From Ancylomarina sp. 16SWW S1-10-2 (GTDB lineage Bacteria; Bacteroidota; Bacteroidia; Bacteroidales; Marinifilaceae), in the NCBI RefSeq assembly GCF_009669305.1, contig NZ_SADB01000004.1, forward strand, positions 1 to 64,000: DNA of 64,000 nt, written 5' to 3'. A program made the translations under genes and the position numbers. Of this stretch, positions 36,886 to 45,165 are shown piece after piece. Position 1 is the stretch's first letter. The number at the start of each line of letters is the position of its first letter. The notes under the pieces were generated by a model. It was not told the DNA's origin, searched no databases, and saw only the letters and a program-made list of their open reading frames with translations.

Positions 36886-37901
36886 TGCCTTTTATAAAGG
36901 AAATAGAAAAATACAGGAGTCTATCGATTGTTGGACTTGAAAAAAATACCGGTAAAACCGAGTGTTTGAATTATGTGCTGTCGCGATTGAGCGGTAGCAA
37001 TAAACAAATTGCACTCACATCTATTGGTGTTGATGGAGAGAATACCGACGCGGTGACAAAAACTCACAAACCCGAAATTGAGGTTTATGAGGGGATGATT
37101 TTTGTGACTTCCGAAATGCATTATCAAAAGAAAAAACTTGTTGCCGAAGTTTTGGATGTAAGCACTCAATCGACCTCTTTGGGAAGATTAGTAACAGCCA
37201 AAGCCAAATCAAGCGATAAGGTGATTATTTCAGGTCCGGCAGATAGTATGGCTATCAAAGATCTGATTGCACAAATGAATAAGTTTGATGTTGATATTAC
37301 TTTAGTTGATGGAGCATTATCACGTAAGAGTTTGGGATCGCCAGCAGTAACCGATGCTATGATTTTGGCAACTGGAGCTGCACTTTCGGCAAATATTCCA
37401 CAACTGGTTTATAAAACCAAATACATCTACGATCTTATAAGTATTAAGGCTGTTGATGAGGAGATTAAAGATTGTTTATTGCCGATACAAAAAGGTGTTT
37501 GGGCAATTGATAATGAGGGGAATTTAACTGATTTGAAGATTGAATCTGTTTTACTGATTGAAAAAGCGAAAGATAGACTGTTTAAGAAAGGGAATCGAAT
37601 TTTTGTGAATGGTGCAATTACCGATAAGTTCTTAAATTTTCTAAAAGTTCAGAAGCAGATAAAGGATATTGAAATAATTGTTCGGGATTTTACGAGGATA
37701 TTTGCCTCACCCGAAACATTTTATGCTTTTATAAAGCGAGGAGGACGAATAAAAGTCCTTCAAAAGACCAAGTTGATAGCCGTTTGCATTAATCCAGTAT
37801 CACCTGATGGTTATTGTCTGAATTCAGATGATTTAAAACAAGCGTTGGAAGAAAAACTGAATTTGCCAGTTTACAATGTAAGAGAGTTAAGCGGACATTG
37901 A
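36885..37901 (+). CDS. kamB: Lysine 5,6-aminomutase reactivase subunit KamB
   Basis: A 338-residue protein with a P-loop near the N-terminus, GLEKNTGKT (residues 17-25). It is regularly encoded between kamA and the MutS-like kamC in lysine fermenters and is annotated as part of the factor that restores lysine 5,6-aminomutase when its cobalamin is damaged. No other catalytic motif is visible. The start overlaps the kamA stop by one base and the following gene begins 27 bases after its end, so the three should be translated together. Confidence 0.78.
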   Translation: MPFIKEIEKYRSLSIVGLEKNTGKTECLNYVLSRLSGSNKQIALTSIGVDGENTDAVTKTHKPEIEVYEGMIFVTSEMHYQKKKLVAEVLDVSTQSTSLGRLVTAKAKSSDKVIISGPADSMAIKDLIAQMNKFDVDITLVDGALSRKSLGSPAVTDAMILATGAALSANIPQLVYKTKYIYDLISIKAVDEEIKDCLLPIQKGVWAIDNEGNLTDLKIESVLLIEKAKDRLFKKGNRIFVNGAITDKFLNFLKVQKQIKDIEIIVRDFTRIFASPETFYAFIKRGGRIKVLQKTKLIAVCINPVSPDGYCLNSDDLKQALEEKLNLPVYNVRELSGH

Positions 37902-37928
37902 GTAGAGTTTATTTAAGAATATTGATAA

Positions 37929-39341
37929 ATGAAATTACGTACTGCCATATCTCAAGTAAAAGGACTTCATTATTTAATGGAGAGTATGCAGCTGCAATCC
38001 AGTCTAGGAAAGCGCTACTTACTCGACACGTATATGATGTATCAAGCCAATGAGATAAATCAGGAACTTGATTTGGTCGAACGTACTTATACTATTCGGG
38101 AAGGCAAAAAAGCAGGATTGATTAGTAAGATTCAGACCAAACTCATGCAGGTGCGTGATATTAAAGGAAGTCTTAAAAATATCCAATCGAATTCGATTTT
38201 AGATGATATTGAACTTTTCGAGATCAAATCATTCGCACTAGTATCTAACGCAATATTAAAACTTCAAAATGAGTTTGAAACGACTTTGATTGAGATTCCA
38301 GATTTGAATCATGTAATATCAATTCTAGATCCTGAAAACAACAGCGTACCATCTTTCTATATTTACGATGCTTATTCAAAAGACCTAGCTATTACTAGGA
38401 AGAAAATACAAGAATTAAAGGCTGCAAGAAAGCTCGATCCAGAAATGGATTTGGGAGCGAAGTTGGATATTTTAGAAAATAAAGCTGCTGAAATTGAGGC
38501 TGAAGTTAGAACTCAAGTTTGTGAGAATATTTATCCATATTCCAATGATTTGGAGAAAGCTCTAAATCAAGTGGCTCATCTCGATGTGATTATAGCAAAG
38601 GCTATTCTTGCTGATAATATGGCTTTCACGAGAGCTCAAATTTCAGAATCAACAACAGAATATAAAGCCATGTTTCATCCTCAAATTAAGGAAGCATTAG
38701 CTTTATCGAATAAGAAATTTCAAGCAATAGATATCAAACTAAACCAATCGGTTTGCTTCATAACTGGTGCTAATATGGCTGGGAAAACGGTTATTTTAAA
38801 AACCTTGGCCCTTTGTCAGTACTTATTGCAGTTTGGTTTTTTTGTGCCTGCACAATCGGCACATATTGCTTTAGTCAATCGAATTTTAGTTTCAGTTGGC
38901 GATGATCAGTCAGAACAAAATGGCTTGTCATCTTTTGCATCCGAAATGGTTAAGATCAACGAGATGGTTGAAGCTTCAATTAATAAGGAGAATGTTTTAG
39001 TTCTGGTTGATGAACTAGCGAGAACAACTAATCCAACAGAGGGGAGAGCTATTGTGAATGCAGTAGCAGAGATTTTTAACGAGAACAATACCTTATCGGT
39101 AATCACAACTCATTACAGTGGATTGAATAAGACTTGTCGTAAATTGAGGGTGAAAGGTTTGGATAAGGAGTTCAAACCGGGTGAGATTAATAAGAATAAT
39201 ATAAACGATTATATGGATTATGCCTTAGTTGAAGATGATGCTTCCTGGGTGCCACACGAGGCGCTTCGCATTGCTGAAATATTAGGTATTAATCAACAAA
39301 TTATAGAGAAAGCAAATAAGAATTTGCTGGCTAAGTCGTAA
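37929..39341 (+). CDS. kamC: MutS-like ATPase, lysine 5,6-aminomutase reactivase KamC
   Basis: A 470-residue protein. Residues 1-270 are helical and unlike the mismatch-binding domain of MutS; the C-terminal third is a MutS-type ABC ATPase with Walker A TGANMAGKTVILKT (about 279-292), signature-like NGLSSFASEM and Walker B VLVLVDELARTTNP (about 356-369), then ITTHYSGL. It lacks DNA mismatch domains I-III as recognisable blocks. Its place directly before kamDE and after kamB fits the reactivase ATPase role rather than DNA repair. Confidence 0.8.
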   Translation: MKLRTAISQVKGLHYLMESMQLQSSLGKRYLLDTYMMYQANEINQELDLVERTYTIREGKKAGLISKIQTKLMQVRDIKGSLKNIQSNSILDDIELFEIKSFALVSNAILKLQNEFETTLIEIPDLNHVISILDPENNSVPSFYIYDAYSKDLAITRKKIQELKAARKLDPEMDLGAKLDILENKAAEIEAEVRTQVCENIYPYSNDLEKALNQVAHLDVIIAKAILADNMAFTRAQISESTTEYKAMFHPQIKEALALSNKKFQAIDIKLNQSVCFITGANMAGKTVILKTLALCQYLLQFGFFVPAQSAHIALVNRILVSVGDDQSEQNGLSSFASEMVKINEMVEASINKENVLVLVDELARTTNPTEGRAIVNAVAEIFNENNTLSVITTHYSGLNKTCRKLRVKGLDKEFKPGEINKNNINDYMDYALVEDDASWVPHEALRIAEILGINQQIIEKANKNLLAKS

Positions 39342-39399
39342 AGCCGAATAGGTTTGAAAAAAAAAGAAATAAAAACATATATCTAAACATAGAATAAAT

Positions 39400-40953
39400 A
39401 TGCAAAGGAGTAAACTAGGTCTTGACTTTGATAAAGTTAACTACGCAAAGGACGTTTCGAGAAACATTGCGGATAATGTTCAGGAGTTTGTAGAAAGCTA
39501 TACAACGGTATCTGTAGAGCGTACTTTGTGTCGTCTTTTGGGAATTGATGGTGTTGACAATAACGAAGTGCCACTTCCAAATATTGTAGTGGATGAGATT
39601 AAGGACAAAGGTGTTCTTAACCAAGGTGTGATGTATTTCTTAGGAAATGCAATTATTGAGACTGGATTAAATCCACAACAAGTTGCTGATAAAATGTCAG
39701 CTGGGGAATTGGATATCACTCAATTGCCATCGCACACTGTTGCAGAAGCTCACGAAGCTCTTAAGCCATATATCAACAATTGTATTGATAGAATTTTGGC
39801 TCGTAAAGCTAAGAGAGATAATTATATCGATACTATTGGAGAAGGTCCTAAGCCTTATTTATACGTTATTGTAGCAACGGGTAATATCTACGAAGATGTT
39901 ATTCAGGCTGAAGCTGCAGCCCGTCAAGGTGCCGATATTATTGCAGTAATTCGTACAACAGGTCAGTCATTACTCGACTATGTACCTTATGGTGCAACGA
40001 CCGAAGGTTTCGGTGGTACCGTAGCAACTCAAGAAAACTTCCGCATTATGCGTACTCACCTCGATAAGGTTGGTGAGGAAGAAGGCAAATATGTTCGTTT
40101 GTGTAATTATTGTTCTGGTTTATGTATGCCCGAAATTGCAGCTATGGGTGCTTTCGAAGGTTTAGATGTGATGTTGAACGATGCCCTTTACGGTATTCTT
40201 TTCCGTGATATTAACATGAAACGTACACTTGTCGATCAATATTTCTCAAGAATATTGAACGGTTTTGCAGGTGTAATCATCAATACAGGTGAGGATAATT
40301 ACCTAACGACTGCTGATGCATTTGAAGAAGCTCATACGGTATTGGCTTCTGATTTTATTAATGAGCAGTTAGCGCTTATTGCTGATCTTCCTGAAGAACA
40401 AATGGGATTAGGTCACGCTTTCGAAATGGAACCAGGTTTAGAGAATGGTTTCCTTTATGAGTTGGCACAAGCACAAATGACTCGTGAGATTTTCCCTAAG
40501 GCTCCTCTTAAATATATGCCTCCTACAAAATTCATGACAGGTAATATCTTTAAAGGAAACGTACAGGATGCTTTGTTTAATCAGATTTCAATCTGGACAG
40601 GACAGGGAATCCAACTATTGGGTATGCTAACTGAAGCGATTCACACACCTTTCATGTCCGACCGTTATCTTTCTCTTGAAAATGCGAAATACGTTTTCAA
40701 TAATATGAAGAATATTGGCGATGAGGTTGAGTTTAAAGAAGGCGGGATTATCCGAACAAGAGCCCAGAAAATTCTGAGTGATTCAATTGAATTACTTGAG
40801 AAAATTGAAAAAGAAGGTCTGTTTTCTGCACTTGAAAAAGGAATTTTCGCTGATATTAAGCGTCCAATCAATGGTGGTAAAGGTCTTGATGGTGTTGTGG
40901 AAAAAGGAAGCAACTACTTCAATCCTTTTGTAGCTTTAATGAAGAAAAACTAG
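39400..40953 (+). CDS. kamD: Lysine 5,6-aminomutase, alpha subunit
   Basis: A 517-residue subunit providing the TIM barrel that holds the radical reaction. Recognised from the start (LGLDFDKVNYAKDVSRNIADNVQEF), the RTLCRLLGIDGVD block, PYLYVIVATGNIYEDVIQAEAAARQGADIIAVIRTTGQSLLDYVPYG (about 150-195), and EGLDVMLNDALYGILFRDINMKRTLVDQ. With KamE and both PLP and adenosylcobalamin it moves the terminal amino group of beta-lysine to C5, giving 3,5-diaminohexanoate. Length is standard (about 516). Confidence 0.96.
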   Translation: MQRSKLGLDFDKVNYAKDVSRNIADNVQEFVESYTTVSVERTLCRLLGIDGVDNNEVPLPNIVVDEIKDKGVLNQGVMYFLGNAIIETGLNPQQVADKMSAGELDITQLPSHTVAEAHEALKPYINNCIDRILARKAKRDNYIDTIGEGPKPYLYVIVATGNIYEDVIQAEAAARQGADIIAVIRTTGQSLLDYVPYGATTEGFGGTVATQENFRIMRTHLDKVGEEEGKYVRLCNYCSGLCMPEIAAMGAFEGLDVMLNDALYGILFRDINMKRTLVDQYFSRILNGFAGVIINTGEDNYLTTADAFEEAHTVLASDFINEQLALIADLPEEQMGLGHAFEMEPGLENGFLYELAQAQMTREIFPKAPLKYMPPTKFMTGNIFKGNVQDALFNQISIWTGQGIQLLGMLTEAIHTPFMSDRYLSLENAKYVFNNMKNIGDEVEFKEGGIIRTRAQKILSDSIELLEKIEKEGLFSALEKGIFADIKRPINGGKGLDGVVEKGSNYFNPFVALMKKN

Positions 40954-40990
40954 TTATTAGATAATGATTGAGAGTCAATAGCTAATAACT
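40952..40990 (+). repeat. Inverted repeat in the kamD-kamE gap
   Basis: AGTTATTAG (40952-40960) and CTAATAACT (40982-40990) pair perfectly; inside, ATTGA and TCAAT extend the stem with small bulges. The left arm overlaps the kamD stop codon. Confidence 0.75.
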
Positions 40991-41023
40991 TTTGGCTCAC
41001 ATAAAATATAGGAGATAAGCAAT

Positions 41024-41812
41024 ATGAGTGGAGGACTTTATTCTACCAATTCGAATGAATTCGATAAGACCTTAGATCTAACAAAGATTAAGCCTTACGG
41101 TGATACCATGAACGATGGTAAAACTCAGGTTAGTTTTACACTTCCCGTGCCTAAAGGCGATGAGGCTATTGAAGCGGCTAAGCAGATGATGAGAAAAATG
41201 GGTTTTGAAGACATCCAAGTGGTGTTTGTTCAAGAGCTAATGAAAGGTTTTACCTTTTTCAACTGCTATGGAAGTTCTATTCATACCGTTGATTATACAA
41301 CTATTGTTGTACCAAAGGTAGAATCGACTACTATGGATATGCACGAAACTGATGATTTCATTAGAGAACATATCGGACGTAAAATTGTCGTTGTTGGTGC
41401 TAGTACCGGTTCTGATGCACATACAGTAGGTATCGATGCCATCATGAACATGAAAGGATTTGCAGGTCACTATGGTTTGGAGCGTTACGATATGGTAGAG
41501 GCTTTAAATATGGGATCTCAGGTACCTAACGAAGAGTTTATCGCTAAAGCTATCGAAATGAAAGCTGATATTCTTTTGGTATCTCAAACCGTTACTCAAA
41601 AAGATATTCACATTAAAAACTTGGTTGAACTAGTTGAGATGCTAGAAGCTGAAGGTTTACGCGATAAAGTGATTTTGATTTGTGGTGGACCTCGTTTATC
41701 ACACGAATTAGCTAAAGAACTTGGTTATGATGCCGGTTTTGGAATGAATAAATATTCTGATGACGTTGCTTCATATATGGCTCAAGAATTAGATAGAAGA
41801 ATCAACCAATAG
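41024..41812 (+). CDS. kamE: Lysine 5,6-aminomutase, beta subunit (cobalamin-binding)
   Basis: A 262-residue subunit. The cobalamin motif DxHxxG is present as D131-A-H133-T-V-G136 (TGSDAHTVGID), His133 being the lower cobalt ligand. Lys144 (MNMK) is exactly where the characterised enzyme forms the Schiff base with PLP. The Rossmann-like B12 fold continues with VEALNMGSQVPNEEF and the glycine-rich LICGGPRLSHELAKELGYDAGFG. A clear Shine-Dalgarno-like AGGAGA lies about 13 bases before the ATG. Confidence 0.96.
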   Translation: MSGGLYSTNSNEFDKTLDLTKIKPYGDTMNDGKTQVSFTLPVPKGDEAIEAAKQMMRKMGFEDIQVVFVQELMKGFTFFNCYGSSIHTVDYTTIVVPKVESTTMDMHETDDFIREHIGRKIVVVGASTGSDAHTVGIDAIMNMKGFAGHYGLERYDMVEALNMGSQVPNEEFIAKAIEMKADILLVSQTVTQKDIHIKNLVELVEMLEAEGLRDKVILICGGPRLSHELAKELGYDAGFGMNKYSDDVASYMAQELDRRINQ

Positions 41813-41829
41813 ACTTATAATTTTAGTAC

Positions 41830-41849
41830 AGACACTGCATGCTGTGTCT
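41830..41849 (+). repeat. 20-bp palindrome in the kamE-atoA gap
   Basis: AGACACTGCATGCTGTGTCT at 41830-41849 is palindromic apart from one T-T mismatch at 41836/41843. It is the compact kind of dyad usually bound by a dimeric protein, or it may be a small RNA hairpin. Confidence 0.75.
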
Positions 41850-41883
41850 CTATCAACATAACAACCCAAACAACAGACTACCT

Positions 41884-42546
41884 ATGGATAAAAAAGAAAT
41901 CAGAGAAATTATCGCAAAGCGTTCTGCTCTCGAATTGCAAGATGGTGATGTCGTAAACTTAGGAATTGGTTTGCCTACATTCATTCCTAATTATGTTCCT
42001 GACAATGTTAATGTTATTCTTCAGTCAGAGAATGGTTTGCTAGGTATGGGTGCTGCACCTACTGATGGTGAGGAAGATAAGGATTTTGTGAATGCTGGTG
42101 GTGGTCATATCACTTATAAGGAAGGCGCAAGTACTTTTGACTCAGCAGCTTCTTTTGCGATTATTCGAGGTGGACATGTTGATGTGACTTTTCTAGGAGC
42201 TCTTCAGGCTGATGAAAAAGGGAATCTTGCCAATTGGATGATTCCAGGTAAGAAAACGCCTGGTATGGGTGGCGCAATGGACCTTATCGTTGGTGCTAAG
42301 CGTGTAATCCTATCTATGGAGCACACAGCTAGAGGTAATCATAAAATTATGACACTTTGCAATTTGCCTTTAACAGCAGCGGGTCAGGTAGAAATGATTA
42401 TCACAGAAATGGGTGTTATGAAAATTACGCCAGAGGGAATTCTTTTAACTGAGATTAACCCAACATTTACTGTTGAGCAAGTACAAGAAGCTACCGAAGC
42501 AAAATTGATTATTGCTGAGGATTTAATTGAAATGAGACAAGCCTAA
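41884..42546 (+). CDS. atoA: Butyryl-CoA/acetoacetate CoA-transferase, beta subunit
   Basis: A 220-residue family I CoA-transferase B subunit. The catalytic glutamate that forms the glutamyl-CoA thioester is Glu49 in LQSENGLLGMG. Also seen are GDVVNLGIGLPTFIPNYV (about 21-38), GGHITYKEGASTFDSAASFAIIRGGH and GGAMDLIVGAKRVILSMEHT. The ATG at 41884 gives the family-standard N-terminus; an in-frame start at 41839 would add 15 atypical residues. The alpha partner is the operon's first gene, about 8.8 kb upstream. Confidence 0.9.
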   Translation: MDKKEIREIIAKRSALELQDGDVVNLGIGLPTFIPNYVPDNVNVILQSENGLLGMGAAPTDGEEDKDFVNAGGGHITYKEGASTFDSAASFAIIRGGHVDVTFLGALQADEKGNLANWMIPGKKTPGMGGAMDLIVGAKRVILSMEHTARGNHKIMTLCNLPLTAAGQVEMIITEMGVMKITPEGILLTEINPTFTVEQVQEATEAKLIIAEDLIEMRQA

Positions 42547-42572
42547 TTTAAAGAACAGCTTATCGGTTTTTT

Positions 42573-42620
42573 GTTATCGGTTTTGAATAACTGATAACTG
42601 ACATCAGATAACTGAAAACT
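42573..42620 (+). repeat. Inverted and word-repeated spacer in the atoA-thiolase gap
   Basis: GTTATCGGTT (42573-42582) pairs with AACTGATAAC (42589-42598) with one wobble position. The word ATAACTGA occurs three times between about 42587 and 42617, and TATCGGTTTT twice just upstream. No T tract follows. Confidence 0.7.
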
Positions 42621-42641
42621 CACAAAATAACTGTTATAATT

Positions 42642-43847
42642 ATGAGCAAAGTATATATTGTTGCAGCTAAAAGAACTGCTGTTGGTAAATTTTTAGGAAG
42701 TTTAACTTCAGTTACTGCTGCCGATTTAGCCGCAGGAGTTATCAAAAATATTATTGAAGAAACAAAAATCGATCCAGCGAAACTTGATGAGGTTGTTGTG
42801 GGAAATATCCTAATGGCAGGTCAGAAACAAGGTATTGCACGTCAGGCTTCAATTAAAGCAGGTGTTCCTCAAGAGGTGCCAGCTTATGGAGTCAACATGA
42901 TTTGTGGTTCAGGGATGAAGACAATCGGTTTAGCTTTTGCTAATATTAAAGCAGGTGAAGCTAATCTAGTTATGGCTGGCGGAACAGAAAATATGTCCAA
43001 TGCTGGTTTTGTAATGCCAGGTATAGTTCGTACTGGACATAAAATGGCCGATATAAGAGCTACTGACCACATGGTAACTGATGGATTAACTGATGCTTTC
43101 GGTGGTTATCATATGGGTATTACTGCAGAACATATTGCTGAGAAATATAATCTGACTCGCGAAGAGCAAGATATTTTTGCACTTGCATCTCAAATGAAAG
43201 CGATGGCTGCACAAGATGCTGGTCACTTTAAAGATGAGATCGTTCCTGTTGAGATTAAAACTCGTAAAGAAACGATTATTTTTGATGCTGATGAGTTTAT
43301 CAACCGTAAAACGAGTGCTGAGAAACTAGCTGGTTTACGTCCTGCTTTTAAAAAGGATGGTACGGTAACTGCTGGTAATTCTTCTGGTATTAACGATGGT
43401 GCTGCTTTTGTATTAGTTGCATCCGAAGAAGCAGTAAAAGAATATAATTTGACTCCATTGGCAGAGATTGTATCAACTGGGCAAGGTGGCGTTGATCCAG
43501 CTATTATGGGCATGGGACCAGTTCCAGCTATTGCAAATGCATTGAAAAAGGCTGATATGAAGCTTACCGATATGGATGTATTGGAATTAAACGAAGCTTT
43601 TGCGTCACAATCACTAGGTGTGGTTAGGCAGTTGTGCGAAGATCATGGTGTTGCACCAGAATTTTTCCTTGAAAGATGTAATCTGAATGGTGGCGCAATT
43701 GCTTTAGGTCATCCAATTGGAGCATCAGGAGCTCGTATTACTGTAAGTTTGATATACGAAATGAAGCGTAGCAATAAGAAATTTGGTTTAGCATCACTTT
43801 GTATTGGTGGTGGTATGGGTGCTGCTCTTATCTTAAAAAATGTATAA
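42642..43847 (+). CDS. thlA: Acetyl-CoA C-acetyltransferase (thiolase)
   Basis: A 401-residue thiolase. The nucleophile is Cys88 in NMICGSGMKTIGLA; the C-terminal active site has GGAIALGHPIGASGARI and the acid/base cysteine in LCIGGGMGAA. Length and motifs fit degradative/biosynthetic acetoacetyl-CoA thiolases. In this pathway it splits acetoacetyl-CoA into two acetyl-CoA: one replaces the molecule used by Kce, the other yields ATP via acetate formation elsewhere. The gene symbol is by analogy and atoB would serve equally. Confidence 0.93.
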   Translation: MSKVYIVAAKRTAVGKFLGSLTSVTAADLAAGVIKNIIEETKIDPAKLDEVVVGNILMAGQKQGIARQASIKAGVPQEVPAYGVNMICGSGMKTIGLAFANIKAGEANLVMAGGTENMSNAGFVMPGIVRTGHKMADIRATDHMVTDGLTDAFGGYHMGITAEHIAEKYNLTREEQDIFALASQMKAMAAQDAGHFKDEIVPVEIKTRKETIIFDADEFINRKTSAEKLAGLRPAFKKDGTVTAGNSSGINDGAAFVLVASEEAVKEYNLTPLAEIVSTGQGGVDPAIMGMGPVPAIANALKKADMKLTDMDVLELNEAFASQSLGVVRQLCEDHGVAPEFFLERCNLNGGAIALGHPIGASGARITVSLIYEMKRSNKKFGLASLCIGGGMGAALILKNV

Positions 43848-43858
43848 ACAGATATGAA

Positions 43859-43904
43859 ATATGAGAGGCTAAATCTAATATTCTTAACGATCTAGCTCTC
43901 ATAT
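43859..43904 (+). repeat. Inverted repeat in the thiolase-bcd gap
   Basis: ATATGAGAG (43859-43867) and CTCTCATAT (43896-43904) are perfect inverted copies, extended by CTA/TAG with one bulged base. Confidence 0.75.
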
Positions 43905-43928
43905 CTTAATTCTTAAGTCTATTAGAAA

Positions 43929-45068
43929 ATGAATTTTAGCCTAACAAAAGAACAAGAGTTATTCCAGCAAATGATTCGTGATTTTGCGGAAAACGAAGTG
44001 AAACCAATTGCTGCTGAAGTCGACGAACAGGAGCGTTTTCCAGCCGAAACGGTTGAGAAAATGGGAAAGATTGGGATTTTGGGAATTCCAATTCCAAAGC
44101 AATATGGTGGTGCAGGTGGAGATAACCTTATGTATTCTATAGCTGTTGAAGAACTTTCAGCGGTTTGTGGTACAACAGGTGTTATTGTTTCGGCTCACAC
44201 ATCTTTATGTGCGGCTCCAATCTTAGAGCATGGAACCGAAGAACAAAAGCAAAAGTATTTACCTAAACTTGCTTCGGGTGAGTGGCTTGGTGCTTTTGGT
44301 TTAACAGAGCCCAATGCGGGTACCGATGCTGCTGGCCAGCAAACTACAGCTATAGAAGATGGTGATAACTACATCATTAATGGTTCTAAGATTTTTATTA
44401 CCAATGCCGGATATGCACATGTGTATGTGATTTTTGCTATGACTGATAGGTCTAAGGGAACTCGTGGTATTACAGCTTTTATTATTGAAAAAGACACGCC
44501 TGGTTTTTCTTTTGGTAAAAAAGAGAAAAAGATGGGTATTAGAGGTTCAGCAACTTGCGAGTTGATCTTCGAAAACTGTGTGTTGCCTAAAACCAATATG
44601 CTAGGAAAACTAAATAAAGGTTTTGGTATTGCTATGAAAACGCTTGATGGTGGTCGTATTGGTATTGCCGCTCAAGCCCTGGGTATTGCTCAGGGAGCTA
44701 TCGACGAAACAGTGAAATATGTGAAAGAAAGAAAACAGTTTGGCCGTGCTATTTCTGCTTTTCAGAACACACAGTTTCAGTTGGCTGATATGAATACAAA
44801 AACAGAAGCTTCTCGTATGCTAGTTCGTAAAGCGGCTTACAAAAAAGACAATAAAATAGCTTATTCTGTTGATGCAGCTATGGCTAAGCTTTATGCAGCC
44901 GAAACAGCTATGGAGGTTACAAATAAAGCCGTTCAATTGCATGGTGGATATGGTTATACTCGCGAATACCCAATTGAACGTATGATGCGTGATGCTAAAA
45001 TTACTGAAATTTACGAAGGAACTTCCGAAGTTCAGAAAATGGTGATTTCAGCTAATATGTTGAAGTAA
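43929..45068 (+). CDS. bcd: Butyryl-CoA dehydrogenase (acyl-CoA dehydrogenase)
   Basis: A 379-residue FAD-dependent acyl-CoA dehydrogenase. Visible blocks are EVKPIAAEVDEQERFP, FGLTEPNAGTDA (about 126-137), FITNAGYA, KKMGIRGSATCELIFENC, the ARQFGRAISAFQ-like KERKQFGRAISAFQNTQFQLADM, and the catalytic base Glu367 in IYEGTSEVQ, the short-chain enzyme position. In this operon it most likely runs in reverse, reducing crotonyl-CoA to butyryl-CoA with electrons through EtfAB. Whether the complex bifurcates electrons to ferredoxin cannot be decided from sequence alone. Confidence 0.92.
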   Translation: MNFSLTKEQELFQQMIRDFAENEVKPIAAEVDEQERFPAETVEKMGKIGILGIPIPKQYGGAGGDNLMYSIAVEELSAVCGTTGVIVSAHTSLCAAPILEHGTEEQKQKYLPKLASGEWLGAFGLTEPNAGTDAAGQQTTAIEDGDNYIINGSKIFITNAGYAHVYVIFAMTDRSKGTRGITAFIIEKDTPGFSFGKKEKKMGIRGSATCELIFENCVLPKTNMLGKLNKGFGIAMKTLDGGRIGIAAQALGIAQGAIDETVKYVKERKQFGRAISAFQNTQFQLADMNTKTEASRMLVRKAAYKKDNKIAYSVDAAMAKLYAAETAMEVTNKAVQLHGGYGYTREYPIERMMRDAKITEIYEGTSEVQKMVISANMLK

Positions 45069-45094
45069 GTATTTGCGTAGATGTTATTAGTTGC

Positions 45095-45148
45095 CGGTTT
45101 TCTGTTGTCAGTTAACCGATATCCGATATCTGAAAACAGTTACGAGAA
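45095..45148 (+). repeat. Imperfect inverted repeat in the bcd-etfB gap
   Basis: GGTTTTCTGTTGTCAGTTAA upstream faces the inverted words GATATCTGAAAACAG downstream, with the doubled word CGATATC between them. Vocabulary is close to the atoA-thiolase spacer. Confidence 0.5.
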
Positions 45149-45165
45149 TCTAAAAGAATAAGAAA

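Noticed and set aside
37929..39341. DNA mismatch repair MutS
   Set aside because: Only the ATPase domain matches; mismatch-recognition domains are missing and the location in the lysine operon fits KamC.
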